The translations under genes and the position numbers were made by a program. Positions 1 to 7,270 of a stretch of 23,326 nt of DNA are shown one piece after another. The notes beneath the pieces were generated by a model that saw only the letters and a list, made by a program, of their open reading frames with translations, did not search any database and was not told the DNA's origin. Numbering within the stretch: position 1 is the stretch's first letter; each line of letters opens with the position of its first letter. The DNA is from Cytophagales bacterium (GTDB lineage Bacteria; Bacteroidota; Bacteroidia; Cytophagales; Cyclobacteriaceae), in assembly GCA_003500135.1 (NCBI GenBank), contig DNTA01000067.1, forward strand, positions 1-23,326. Direction: 5' to 3'.

Positions 1-278
1 TTTTCTCGGACAGCTCAGAAGGCATCAAAACCCAGATATGGATCGCACTGATAGCCAACCTGCTATTTTCGGTCATTCACAGACAGTGTAAAGAATCAGA
101 ACTATTTGTTACGATAGTAAATCTGGCAGCAATCAATATGGGCTCATATATCTCATTGATCAAAATAGTGAAGTCAGGGCGGTTGACTGGCATCGAACGT
201 GATCTTAAAATAGTGCAACTGGATCTATTTCCTATCAATAAGGGGGGTGTTTTGCATAATCCCGGAAAATCACCTTAA
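1..278 (+). mobile_element. IS4-type transposase, C-terminal part (cut by window edge)
   Basis: The frame starting at base 3 is open for 91 codons to a TAA at 276-278 and continues beyond the left edge. The peptide begins near FSDSSEGIKTQIWIALIANL and continues through a conserved-looking stretch (NLLFSVIHRQ, then NLAAINMGSYISL). I recognise this as the C-terminal end of IS4-family DDE transposases common in Bacteroidota. In these proteins the segment lies after the catalytic Glu, so none of the DDE residues is visible here. The end of the element probably lies a few tens of bases past the stop. The stretch GTCGGATGACAG (319-330) is a possible right terminal repeat, but the left end is outside the window, so neither the repeat nor a target duplication can be confirmed. 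Whether the element is intact cannot be judged. Confidence 0.75.
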
Positions 279-362
279 TCTTTAAGTATAAGCCCTTTTT
301 TATCTAATTTTAATTTTAGTCGGATGACAGTAATTCAAAATAAGAATGGCTAACTTGCTCTT

Positions 363-608
363 ATGGAAGACGTAATTGCCCATGCGCGCTCATACGTGAA
401 AGCCCAATTAGATAGTATCCTTATTGGCACTTTTTTTGGCACTCCGAATGAAAAGTTCAAATTGGCTGTGGAAGAGAAAGAAAATGAACTCCTCTCGGAT
501 CCTGGCCGCCATTTTGAAGGATACAATGATTTAAACGAACAGCAAAAGACCTTTTTTCGCAAAGAGATCGGTCGATTTGTGGAAATGTACCTCTTAGCAA
601 ACGGGTAA
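363..608 (+). CDS. Hypothetical protein, 81 aa
   Basis: I do not recognise this family. The product is 81 residues, soluble, charged and predicted mostly helical, with no signal peptide or membrane segment. It contains a GTFFGTPNEKF stretch near residues 22-32 and a C-terminal amphipathic helix (FFRKEIGRFVEMYLLANG). Codon use resembles the neighbours, whereas the overlapping minus-strand frame (350-562) gives a low-complexity Ser/Phe-rich peptide, so the plus strand is the better choice. It starts about 85 bp after the transposase stop and is otherwise isolated. The hairpin at 640-658 is oriented to terminate the opposite strand and not this gene. It may be a small conserved hypothetical protein or a chance frame next to the insertion element. 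Confidence 0.5.
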   Translation: MEDVIAHARSYVKAQLDSILIGTFFGTPNEKFKLAVEEKENELLSDPGRHFEGYNDLNEQQKTFFRKEIGRFVEMYLLANG

Positions 609-633
609 AAGGGAACTAATTATACCGTAAAAA

Positions 634-658
634 TAAAAAAGCCGGTCGATGACCGGCT
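634..658 (-). terminator. Rho-independent terminator of the 44-aa membrane protein gene
   Basis: A perfect 8-bp stem (AGCCGGTC 640-647 with GACCGGCT 651-658) with a 3-nt loop is followed, on the minus strand, by a T-run (complement of the A-run at 634-640). It sits 28 bp downstream of the stop of the small minus-strand gene at 686-820. There is no T-run on the plus strand, so it works for the minus strand only. Confidence 0.85.
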
Positions 659-685
659 GGAATTCCTTTGCGCTTAACTGCTAAT

Positions 686-820
686 TTATTTAGATTCTTC
701 CTTTTCCTTTTTGTTGCTCATGTACTGATCCATTAAGCCAAGGCCATTGACAAAGGCAACACCAATAATGACTATCGTCCAGAAAAGATTCGCGCCGTCG
801 GTTATGGGAGCATCTAACAT
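686..820 (-). CDS. Small single-pass membrane protein, 44 aa
   Basis: This short gene reads ATG at 820 to TAA at 688-686. The product starts MLDAPITDGANLFW, has one hydrophobic segment (about residues 12-31, including TIVIIGVAFVNGLGL), and ends in a highly charged tail rich in Lys and Glu (SNKKEKEESK). The short acidic N-terminus and basic/acidic tail fit a single-pass inner-membrane protein; the Lys-rich end would favour an N-out, C-in topology. No function is recognised. A canonical terminator immediately downstream, and its position 67 bp after the C2-like gene on the same strand, support it as a real gene. It could be expressed with the SLOG/C2 pair or from its own promoter. Confidence 0.65.
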   Translation of the reverse strand: MLDAPITDGANLFWTIVIIGVAFVNGLGLMDQYMSNKKEKEESK

Positions 821-887
821 ATTTCAATCATTTTTTCAAGTCGCAAGATAACAGATAAATACGAGTTGACGCTACATATTTACAATA

Positions 888-1271
888 TTATTTAAAAGAT
901 GGTACTGGAAAAGCTTCCCATTCTAACCGGTATCGAGCCCTTCTGGTTTTGCGTGTATTTTGTTGCAGGTCTGTTGAAAATGATCCCTCGTCGCCCTCAA
1001 AAACAAAACTAAAGTCTCCGTAAAAATCATCGGCGGATAGCAGGTCCCAATCCCAAAGTTCTATTTTTATCGGTTCCCCGGGACTAAATTCCCCCAGTTT
1101 GATATCAAGCGTTGTCACCGTATCGGCTGCAATTCCCATCTTTTTGCCGTTGATGGGCCAAAATTTCTTTCCATTAAACTTGAGATATATATCGTCAAAA
1201 CCGTCCTCTTCCACCATATAACAATACAGGTTTAACAAAATGATCTCGTACTGCTGTTCTTTTTGTTCCAT
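888..1271 (-). CDS. C2-domain-like protein, 127 aa
   Basis: The product is a single small domain with no signal peptide. Two blocks match the classic calcium-binding loops of C2 domains. Loop 1 is EEDGFDDIYLKF (residues 21-32), resembling the usual D-x-x-G-x-S-D-P-Y-V pattern. Loop 3 is ELWDWDLLSADDFYGDF (71-87), with acidic residues D74, D76, D81 and D82 in the DxDxxxxDDxxG arrangement. C2 domains bind Ca2+ and often membranes, but are uncommon as stand-alone bacterial proteins. The gene begins 2 bp after the stop of the SLOG/LOG-type gene upstream, so the two are almost certainly co-transcribed and probably translationally coupled. The C2 assignment is by motif only. Ca2+ or lipid binding is inference; some C2 folds are purely protein-binding. 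Confidence 0.7.
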   Translation of the reverse strand: MEQKEQQYEIILLNLYCYMVEEDGFDDIYLKFNGKKFWPINGKKMGIAADTVTTLDIKLGEFSPGEPIKIELWDWDLLSADDFYGDFSFVFEGDEGSFSTDLQQNTRKTRRARYRLEWEAFPVPSFK

Positions 1272-1273
1272 AT

Positions 1274-1798
1274 TTATTTTGGTGAATAGTTATGTGTTAT
1301 CTTTTCAATCTCACGTGTAAACGTGTCAAAATCCCGACAACCAATGAAGAGTTTTTCAGCGCCGGACTGCGATGCCCGCTCTGCCATTTCGGTTGACCAA
1401 CCCGGCACATTTGTAAAACACAACGAGGGCTTTTTAAGTATCCACGCAAATGCCAGCTCTGAAAGCGTGCCTGCTGCCCCACCAATAGCGACTACCACAT
1501 CAGCCGCCTGAATGTTAAGCGCATTGCGCATGTGCCCCATACCTGTGGGGATCACCACATCACAGTATGCATTTGCTTCATCAAAATGGCTACCCGGAAT
1601 GATACCCAATACGAAACCGTTCTGGTCTCTGGCTCCTTTGCTTGCAGCTTCCATTACTCCTCCTCTACCCCCTGTGATCAAAACATGGTTAAGTGAAGCA
1701 ATAAAACCTCCAACCCGGTAGGCCAGCTCGAGTTGCTCTGTATTAGCCTGCCTGTTGCCAATGACTGTTACCTGTGTTTTTCTCATTTCGCCAACCAT
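1274..1798 (-). CDS. SLOG/LOG-type Rossmann nucleotide-binding protein (TIGR00725-like)
   Basis: This 174-residue protein shows the hallmark motifs of the LOG/SLOG superfamily. There is a first beta strand (VTVIGNR, 9-15), GGRGGVMEAASKGA (43-56), GMGHMRN (86-92, with the Arg expected in the active-site region), and GGAAGTLSELAFAW (106-119), equivalent to the GGxGTxxE motif of lysine-decarboxylase-like/LOG phosphoribohydrolases. Family members bind nucleotides or nucleotide-derived ligands; cytokinin-activating LOG enzymes cleave nucleoside 5'-monophosphates. The second Gly of the PGGxGT motif is kept but the leading Pro is Ile here, closer to the TIGR00725 branch, whose substrate is unknown. 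ATG codons exist at 1798 and 1786; the latter (MRKTQVTVIG) may be the true start. It is followed 2 bp later by the C2-like gene, a pairing that hints at a ligand-sensing or effector module. Confidence 0.8.
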   Translation of the reverse strand: MVGEMRKTQVTVIGNRQANTEQLELAYRVGGFIASLNHVLITGGRGGVMEAASKGARDQNGFVLGIIPGSHFDEANAYCDVVIPTGMGHMRNALNIQAADVVVAIGGAAGTLSELAFAWILKKPSLCFTNVPGWSTEMAERASQSGAEKLFIGCRDFDTFTREIEKITHNYSPK

Positions 1799-1893
1799 AA
1801 AAATACGAAAATGATAAAAACATCCTAATATTCATTGCCCTGCAATTGGAAATGAAACATATGTTAGCTGCAAATACTTCGGGACAGGTAAAT

Positions 1894-1925
1894 AAAAAAG
1901 AGACTGACTTGAAATTGCCAGTCCC
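1894..1925 (-). terminator. Terminator downstream of the head-GIN gene
   Basis: On the minus strand a 9-bp stem (1917-1925 with 1900-1908, two G-U pairs) encloses an 8-nt loop and is followed by six Ts (complement of 1894-1899). It lies 30 bp after the stop of the DUF2807 gene and separates it from the SLOG/C2 pair. Confidence 0.75.
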
Positions 1926-1954
1926 TTTTCAGATGTTGATCAGTTGTAAATATT

Positions 1955-2671
1955 TTAATTCACATGGTTCACGTCGCCACTGGCGCCGCTATTGGACCTT
2001 ACTTTGGTAGGATTGCCCTTGTAGTAAATATCACTACCTCCGCTTGCATTGGCCTCCAGCTCTTCAATAACCGTAATTTGTATGTCTGAACCACCGGAAG
2101 CGTTCAATTTGGCTCGTTTAACGCGAAGGTCATAGGCTTTAATATCAGAACCTCCACTGGACTGGCCTTCGAGAAACAATGCCTTGCCACTCAATTCTAT
2201 ATCGGATCCACCAGACGAGTTCAATATAAGATTGCCTACTTCCACTTCAAGTTTTATATCGGCTCCTCCTGATGCCCCTAATTCAAGGTCTTTTGTTCTG
2301 ATAAGATTTACTCCATATACATCGGCGCCCCCGGAAGCATTAATTTCATAAATGTCAGGCATGGTAACCCGTACTTCCATTTTGTTGTTCCAGTTAAAGC
2401 CCCAGCCAGACCTTTTATAGGATATTTTCAACCGGCCACCAACTACTTCGGTTTTAATTTTTTCCAGATCATCCCGATCTTCGGCAATGACCTCCACATA
2501 GTATTCCTCGCCCTGCTTGATGTAAAGATTTATTCCACTACCCACAGATACTTCTTCGAAACCTCTCAATTCACGGGTTTCACTGGATTGAGCCATAGCA
2601 AATTGGGTGGCTACCATAAAAAGAATAATCATGATAGCGCTGCGAAAGGGTGTTTCGTTGTTGAATTTCAT
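1955..2671 (-). CDS. Head-GIN domain protein (DUF2807), exported beta-helix
   Basis: The 238-residue product starts MKFNNETPFR, then has a hydrophobic signal segment (about 11-27) ending in AMAQ. The mature N-terminus carries the typical head-GIN motif (REL-GFEEVSVGSGINLYI, 33-51). The C-terminal half is a regular ladder of SGG[A/S]D units at residues 113, 134, 153, 172, 192 and 210, ending in a degenerate SGASGD, spaced 18-21 residues. This fits a right-handed beta-helix with one turn per unit, as known for DUF2807. The family is widespread in Bacteroidota; its function is unknown, probably in the periplasm or at the outer membrane. I chose the ATG at 2671 because the frame upstream opens only with a GTG (2719) and the signal peptide begins here. 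It lies 51 bp after the NA37 gene with no terminator between, so the two may share a transcript. Confidence 0.85.
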   Translation of the reverse strand: MKFNNETPFRSAIMIILFMVATQFAMAQSSETRELRGFEEVSVGSGINLYIKQGEEYYVEVIAEDRDDLEKIKTEVVGGRLKISYKRSGWGFNWNNKMEVRVTMPDIYEINASGGADVYGVNLIRTKDLELGASGGADIKLEVEVGNLILNSSGGSDIELSGKALFLEGQSSGGSDIKAYDLRVKRAKLNASGGSDIQITVIEELEANASGGSDIYYKGNPTKVRSNSGASGDVNHVN

Positions 2672-2722
2672 AGACTTGTTTTTGTTTATAAGATTCCTGT
2701 CAAAAGCAAAAGGTTGCACTAA

Positions 2723-3766
2723 TCAGCTCTCTTCTTTAAAAAACACCTGGTAAAAGTGATAGCCACTATCTTCGTCATATCCTTTTTTGATCAAATCGCG
2801 ATTGCCATGCACATAAATATGGAAGTTCTTATCGAGCTTGATCACACTTTTAAAAACGCGTTTCATTTTAATCACCGCCTGTGGGGCCACATCAAATTCA
2901 TCGACTATATCTATCTCCTTCTGGGCTACATAGTTTTGCTTGTAATCTTCAAAAGCCTCAATGATCTCGGGTTCCTGAAGCACCTTTTCATGGAAACTGG
3001 TTTTATCAAAAGCCTCAGTCTCTTTGAAAAAGGTAGCCGATTCATTTGCCAGCGCCAGTTTATCGGCTTTTCCAGCTTCTGGAAAGGCGTCCATGGCAAA
3101 GTCTTTACACAACTGCATATAGTTTTGCGTATGATAGTAATTATCTTTGATGGGCTGTGCCTGTATAAAATGATCTTTCCAGTATTGAGCCTCCTGCTGT
3201 TTATTGGTATTGTCGATAAGCATCACTTTGTACCCCTCTTCTTCCTGCAGGTTGAAAATGATACAGCCTTTGTCCAGCTTATTGATATTGATACCTTCCT
3301 CTTTCCTGATCTCAAATTCATTGTTTTCCTCAAAAACTTTGAGGTAGGCGTCTTTATTTTCAGATTTAAACAAACCAATAGCTGAGGTCATTTTATCCCC
3401 GACATAACACTGATCGAAGTATGTCACGTAAAATTCACCTCCTTTGATATTAGGATGATCGGCACATTCATAAAGGTGCCTGGCAAGTTTTATGCTCTGC
3501 AGATGAAAGTTATCGGTAGCGAGCCTGTCGTCAAAAATGCTTTTGGCATAGACATAAACCTCATTCAAAGATAGATCCGTTTCATGAAAAAGATGGTAAA
3601 ACGGCTGATCTTTGAAAGGTTTGGTAAAATACCTGGTTAGCGTTTCCAGTATGACTTCATCTAGCTGAAGTTGCCTGTCGGAAAGGCGAATGGATTCTTC
3701 CTGGATTTTGTTTCCAACAAAGTGTACCGAAAGGTTGGTAATGGCCGCATCACTGAAATCAGGCAT
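2723..3766 (-). CDS. Nucleoid-associated protein, NA37/YejK-NdpA family
   Basis: The product is 347 residues with no signal peptide or membrane segment. It begins MPDFSDAAITNLSVHFVGNK, the usual family opening (a short helix, then a VHxVGNK-type strand). It carries the characteristic internal region with GGEFYVTYFDQC, followed by DKMTSAIGLFKSE and a central KLDKGCIIFNL strand. The C-terminus has an RNA/DNA-binding-like strand ending FHIYVHGN. Relatives (E. coli YejK, Pseudomonas NdpA) bind DNA and associate with the nucleoid; the exact role is unclear. The frame extends to a TTG at 3802, but the ATG at 3766 matches the conserved N-terminus and leaves the terminator of the preceding gene outside the coding region. 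It probably heads a two-gene unit with the head-GIN gene. Confidence 0.88.
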   Translation of the reverse strand: MPDFSDAAITNLSVHFVGNKIQEESIRLSDRQLQLDEVILETLTRYFTKPFKDQPFYHLFHETDLSLNEVYVYAKSIFDDRLATDNFHLQSIKLARHLYECADHPNIKGGEFYVTYFDQCYVGDKMTSAIGLFKSENKDAYLKVFEENNEFEIRKEEGININKLDKGCIIFNLQEEEGYKVMLIDNTNKQQEAQYWKDHFIQAQPIKDNYYHTQNYMQLCKDFAMDAFPEAGKADKLALANESATFFKETEAFDKTSFHEKVLQEPEIIEAFEDYKQNYVAQKEIDIVDEFDVAPQAVIKMKRVFKSVIKLDKNFHIYVHGNRDLIKKGYDEDSGYHFYQVFFKEES

Positions 3767-3803
3767 AACTTTTTTATGCAATATTACCCGATGTAGCGAC
3801 AAT

Positions 3804-3841
3804 AAAAAAACAGGCCGGAGAAAATATCATCCGGCCTGTTT
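3804..3841 (-). terminator. Strong terminator of the dienelactone hydrolase gene
   Basis: A perfect 11-bp GC-rich stem (AAACAGGCCGG 3808-3818 with CCGGCCTGTTT 3831-3841) with a 12-nt loop is followed on the minus strand by a run of T (complement of 3804-3810). It begins 5 bp after the hydrolase stop and closes that transcript before the NA37 gene. The plus-strand side has few Ts, so it mainly serves the minus strand. Confidence 0.9.
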
Positions 3842-3846
3842 GAATT

Positions 3847-4701
3847 TTATAAATGTGCTTTTAAAAAATCTAAAGTATGTTTATAGGCTTTTTTGGTTGC
3901 CTCATTATCGTAAATAGGGTTGCTCGGATTGGCAAATCCATGGCCGGCATCATAAACATATACTTCCAGGTCTTTATTTGCAGCCTTCATATTGGTTTTA
4001 AATTCATCCACTACTTCCTCATTTATCCATTGATCTTGTGAGGCGAATATACCCAGAACATCTGTTTGTAGTGTTTTTAACCGATCAATGTCCTTTTCAG
4101 GCATGCCATAATACATCACACAGCCCGAAGCATTATCTTCGAGGATCAGTGATGCCTGCAATGACCACCCTCCACCAAAGCACCAGCCAATAGTGGCCAC
4201 TTTAGTATTGGCGCCTACATGTTCAAGGGCGCCTTCGATGATGGATTTCCCTCTTTCATACTCCATAGCCTGCATATATTTTGAGGCGTTGTCGCGATTA
4301 TCGGCTACCTTGCCATCATACAGGTCAATCGCCAGAACGTTTACGTTAAGGTCCTTTTGCAACTTTTCCGACTCCTTTTTCACATAGTCATTGAGCCCGT
4401 ACCATTCGTGAAATACAAATATATATTGACCAGTTTTCTTATCAGCGGGGACGTGGTAGCCATATGCTTCTTTCCCATCCGATGCTTTGAATGATATGGC
4501 CTTACCCTTTTCAGATATATGTTCGTAGGGTTTCGGATTAGGATGTACCTCCACGAAATCAGGATTTGAGCCCAGGGCTGCGAAGGTTTCAATTGCATCG
4601 CTATGGCATACGGTAATAGATTTATTTTCATTCGTTGTAGTCGTTTCACTGTTGTTCCAGTGAAAAAGTAGTCCAAAAGCGAGGAGTAGCATGATTCTCA
4701 T
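3847..4701 (-). CDS. Dienelactone hydrolase family protein, exported
   Basis: This 284-residue alpha/beta hydrolase has the DLH catalytic layout. The nucleophile is Cys174 in GWCFGGGWS, with Asp223 in SQDQW and His254 in DAGHGFANPS. Glu99 in the HEWYGLND segment matches the Glu that holds the Cys in its resting state in classical DLH. A short hydrophobic N-terminus (residues 1-14) followed by a Thr/Asn/Glu-rich stretch suggests export or membrane tethering, which many Bacteroidota homologues show. Roughly 45 extra residues precede the core domain. The substrate is not known; DLH-family hydrolases act on lactones or esters and few are real dienelactone hydrolases. Two in-frame ATGs (4701, 4692) are equally good starts. 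It is a single-gene unit between the amidase operon and a strong terminator. Confidence 0.88.
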   Translation of the reverse strand: MRIMLLLAFGLLFHWNNSETTTTNENKSITVCHSDAIETFAALGSNPDFVEVHPNPKPYEHISEKGKAISFKASDGKEAYGYHVPADKKTGQYIFVFHEWYGLNDYVKKESEKLQKDLNVNVLAIDLYDGKVADNRDNASKYMQAMEYERGKSIIEGALEHVGANTKVATIGWCFGGGWSLQASLILEDNASGCVMYYGMPEKDIDRLKTLQTDVLGIFASQDQWINEEVVDEFKTNMKAANKDLEVYVYDAGHGFANPSNPIYDNEATKKAYKHTLDFLKAHL

Positions 4702-4776
4702 GATATAGTTGGTTTAGGTGAACAGATGAAAGGACAACCCTTTAAACAACAGATTGTTGTTGCAACAAATATCATT

Positions 4777-5979
4777 TTAAAATATCCTACCCTGCGACAA
4801 TAATATAAATGGCTGAGAAATGCCACTCTGAAAGCCGTAAGCGCTGAAATACAATTGATCATAGTAGAGGGCCAAAATGATCATGCCCCGTTGGTTGGCG
4901 GCATATTTCAGGTTATTAAGGGCATACCTGGCCTGTGATCGCTGTTTGTAAGGCAGATCATTCACTAAGGGTTCAGGCTGATGTATATAGGCCAGTATTT
5001 CTTCATTTTTGGTATCCGGTGAAAAGAGGTAGGTATTTTTGCTCACACCACCACTTATGACCTGTACAAAACCTGTTTCTGATATTATTTGCTGTGTGTG
5101 GTCATGTCCTGCAACATATATGATGTTTTCGATACCTGAGCTGTTCAGGATCACATTGAGTTTATCGCGCATTTTACGGTATCGTTTGTGACTGAGGTGT
5201 TGTTTTTGAAACGGGCTGTGATGAACACCATGTTTTGCAATGCTGTTAAGCGGATGATGGGCCGCCACAATTACATTTTCAATGCCCCGCTCATTCAATG
5301 ACTGCAATTGATCGGAAAGTGCATTTTCAAAACGGTCAAATGTCCGGCGATAATCGAACCACCACTTTTTATTGAGGTACCATTCCGTGTCGAGAATGAT
5401 AAGCCCTGTATTGTCGTCGATCACTCTTGACTCAGCTTTTTTACCTTTTTTTTCAATTGGGTCGGGCAACAGTGCTAACTCTTTTGTCTTTTTGAACTCC
5501 TTTTTCCTGGCGTTTACCCAATTTGCCTGTGCCTTAATCCTCTTGTTTCCCGATGGCTTCCATATTTTATGATAATCGTGATTACCGGGAACGAAGTATA
5601 TCCGACCGGAATAATCTTCAAAGGGCTCCACCAACTGTTGCATAACTTCCCGGCCATGGGAATCATTACCACCTGCCATACCATTTGGATAAATATTATC
5701 ACCGAGAAAAAGTGCAGTGGCGTTATAAGGTTTAAAAGGAGCTATTAGTTTTTGCAAAGCACTGTTTTGTATTGGATCTGGTTTACCCGCATCGCCGAGC
5801 AAAATAAAGAATGTGGCCTCAGCGGTATCAATCTGAATATCAGTTTTGGAAAAGCTGTTGTAAAATTGATAAGTATTACTTTCAACAGATGAATCCTGTG
5901 CTTGTGGGTATATTAATGAAAAAGTAGAGGCTGACAAAACAAGGGCCAACCTGAGAGAAATAAAAAAATGGTTTTTCAT
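4777..5979 (-). CDS. Exported metallophosphoesterase, purple acid phosphatase-like
   Basis: This 400-residue protein has an N-terminal signal peptide (about 1-27, ending near YPQAQ). It carries all five calcineurin/purple-acid-phosphatase metal motifs in order: GDAG (D63), GDNIY (D94), GNHD (N133/H134), a HH at 241-242 and GHDH (291-294). The metal ligands expected of a di-nuclear phosphoesterase are therefore present, and it should be active in the periplasm or outside. An insertion rich in Lys (about 140-185) separates the GNHD motif from the next strand. The frame opens with a TTG at 5997 inside the preceding gene, but the ATG at 5979 gives a clean signal peptide and lies 4 bp after that gene's stop, so I use it. 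It is the last gene of the amidase operon; its substrate is unknown and its link with the membrane genes is positional. Confidence 0.88.
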   Translation of the reverse strand: MKNHFFISLRLALVLSASTFSLIYPQAQDSSVESNTYQFYNSFSKTDIQIDTAEATFFILLGDAGKPDPIQNSALQKLIAPFKPYNATALFLGDNIYPNGMAGGNDSHGREVMQQLVEPFEDYSGRIYFVPGNHDYHKIWKPSGNKRIKAQANWVNARKKEFKKTKELALLPDPIEKKGKKAESRVIDDNTGLIILDTEWYLNKKWWFDYRRTFDRFENALSDQLQSLNERGIENVIVAAHHPLNSIAKHGVHHSPFQKQHLSHKRYRKMRDKLNVILNSSGIENIIYVAGHDHTQQIISETGFVQVISGGVSKNTYLFSPDTKNEEILAYIHQPEPLVNDLPYKQRSQARYALNNLKYAANQRGMIILALYYDQLYFSAYGFQSGISQPFILLSQGRIF

Positions 5980-5983
5980 AGGT

Positions 5984-6457
5984 CTAATTTGTACCAATTA
6001 CCAAAAGGGTAGTGATAAGTATTCCTCCTATTAAGCCCCCTGTCATGTAATAGACCCTGGAACGCCTTATGCGTTCATTTTCATACTGCAGCTCCACCTT
6101 TTCTTTAGATGATGCTTCCAAAAGCTTATCTGTCTCATCCAGTTTCATTTTCCAAAAGTCTGACTCCATTTTTCTCAATTGACATATGCTATCTGCGAGA
6201 AAGGTTTTGTCCTCCAGGGCCTGAACCTTTTGTTTCAACAAGTCAACCCTCAGTTGATTTACTTCCGCTTCGTTGAGCTTGATCAAGGTCTTGCGGAAGT
6301 CACCGTAGGACAAAATAAAAAGTGTATCGTTGGTACTATTGGTAAACTGATCATTGGGATACATCAAACGGGGCAAGTTATCTTGCCCAAAGGCAAAAAA
6401 CGGCCCTAAATTCATGATGAGGACGATTAGAACAGTGAAAAACTTTTGATTATTCAT
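5984..6457 (-). CDS. Secreted coiled-coil protein with C-terminal membrane anchor, 157 aa
   Basis: No family is recognised. Residues 1-24 form a signal peptide (MNNQKFFTVLIVLIMNLGPF, then cleavage near AFGQ). About residues 55-130 are strongly charged and heptad-like, predicted as a long coiled coil (KLNEAEVNQLRVDLLKQKV and following). Residues 136-155 are a hydrophobic segment (GGLIGGILITTLLVIGT) at the very C-terminus. The expected topology is a periplasmic coiled coil anchored in the inner membrane by its tail. It begins 1 bp after the stop of the preceding membrane gene and ends 4 bp before the phosphoesterase, so it is firmly inside the operon. A coiled coil reaching from the membrane into the periplasm is reminiscent of spanin-like or envelope-bridging proteins, but there is no sequence evidence for that role. 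Confidence 0.75.
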   Translation of the reverse strand: MNNQKFFTVLIVLIMNLGPFFAFGQDNLPRLMYPNDQFTNSTNDTLFILSYGDFRKTLIKLNEAEVNQLRVDLLKQKVQALEDKTFLADSICQLRKMESDFWKMKLDETDKLLEASSKEKVELQYENERIRRSRVYYMTGGLIGGILITTLLVIGTN

Positions 6458-6458
6458 G

Positions 6459-6872
6459 TCATTGGTTCATTAATCTTCTAAATTCATTCAGCATTTCTTC
6501 CGGCGTGGATTCATTGATCTTTTTGATCTTCTCTTTTTGTACCTCATCCAGGTTATCGATTTGTTCGGTCAGCTTAGCCGTTTTGAAGTCGATATAATCC
6601 ATTCTGGCTTCCAATGCAGCATACTTGCTGGCATATTCCTGCCTGATCTGCTCCCATCCAGCTCGTTTTTCCATATGGTGCGTTTCTACATCATCCAAAC
6701 TTTCCTCAAGCGATTTACCATCGAAAATTTTGGACTTGTAGCCGCCAAACAAGGTGGCCAGGCCGGCAATCAGTGTGCCGGGACCATTACCGGTGATGGC
6801 GAAATAGATTAGAATTCCAATTACCGCCAGGATGATGAGGCCTATAATTAAGTTTTTCACAGAAAGGTTCAT
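6459..6872 (-). CDS. Membrane protein with cytoplasmic or periplasmic coiled coil, 137 aa
   Basis: No family is recognised. The N-terminus holds two closely spaced hydrophobic segments (about residues 8-26 and 31-44, separated by a Gly/Pro-rich turn ITGNGPGT). These form a short hairpin, followed by about 90 residues of charged helix with coiled-coil character (from SLEESLDD through ARMDYIDFKTAKLTEQID to the end). A hairpin plus a helical tail resembles small phage holin-type or pore-associated proteins, but similarity is structural only. The open frame extends to a TTG at 6878 that overlaps the upstream stop; the ATG at 6872 (MNLSVKNLIIGL) is preferred. It sits 2 bp after the holin-like gene and 1 bp before the next one, so translation is probably coupled. 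Confidence 0.72.
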   Translation of the reverse strand: MNLSVKNLIIGLIILAVIGILIYFAITGNGPGTLIAGLATLFGGYKSKIFDGKSLEESLDDVETHHMEKRAGWEQIRQEYASKYAALEARMDYIDFKTAKLTEQIDNLDEVQKEKIKKINESTPEEMLNEFRRLMNQ

Positions 6873-6874
6873 GA

Positions 6875-7258
6875 TCAACTGGGTTCGTTTCCTACAATTT
6901 CTTTCCCTTCAGGCGTATACTGGCTTCGCTCGCTTTGCGAAGAAGTAATGGCGCTTGCCTCGATCCGGGCAATCTTTTCGCGGGCTTCGGCTTTTTTATC
7001 GGCCAGCTCTGTTTCATTCATATCTTTTTGTTCCATTACCCTGAAAATCTCCTTCATACCAAAGATCAACCCCCAAATGGTGGTATTGAAAGTAACCCAC
7101 TCACCGGCGCCGATAGAATTGTTGACGATAAGGTAGGTAGATACTGACACGCTGGCCACAAGGCCCCAAAACTTCACACTTATCAAAGTAAAAAGCAATT
7201 TGGAGGCCCATGAGAACCAAAATTGCCTTTGCTCCACTGAATATTTTTTTTGTTGCAT
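6875..7258 (-). CDS. Holin-like small membrane protein, 127 aa
   Basis: The 127-residue product has an amphipathic N-terminus (MQQKKYSVEQRQFWFSWASK), a first membrane segment at about 18-45 and a second at about 53-73 (WVTFNTTIWGLIFGMKEIF). It ends in a soluble charged, helical tail (74-127) with Glu/Lys/Arg pairs. Small size, two membrane segments and a charged C-terminal tail fit phage class II-type holins. The gene directly follows an amidase lacking a signal peptide, the classic endolysin-holin order. I do not recognise a named holin family, so the role is inferred from topology and neighbourhood. The ATG at 7258 lies 12 bp after the amidase stop. Confidence 0.65.
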   Translation of the reverse strand: MQQKKYSVEQRQFWFSWASKLLFTLISVKFWGLVASVSVSTYLIVNNSIGAGEWVTFNTTIWGLIFGMKEIFRVMEQKDMNETELADKKAEAREKIARIEASAITSSQSERSQYTPEGKEIVGNEPS

Positions 7259-7270
7259 GATGAAAAGGGT

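Noticed and set aside
2756..3385. Long plus-strand frame of 209 codons opposite the NA37-type gene
   Set aside because: It is very rich in Phe/Ile/Leu in the pattern given by reading a charged protein backwards, matches no family, and the opposite strand has a clear family match.
4745..4761. Inverted repeat AACAACA/TGTTGTT between the phosphoesterase and hydrolase genes as a terminator
   Set aside because: The stem is short and AT-rich and no T-run follows on the minus strand; it could be an operator or chance.
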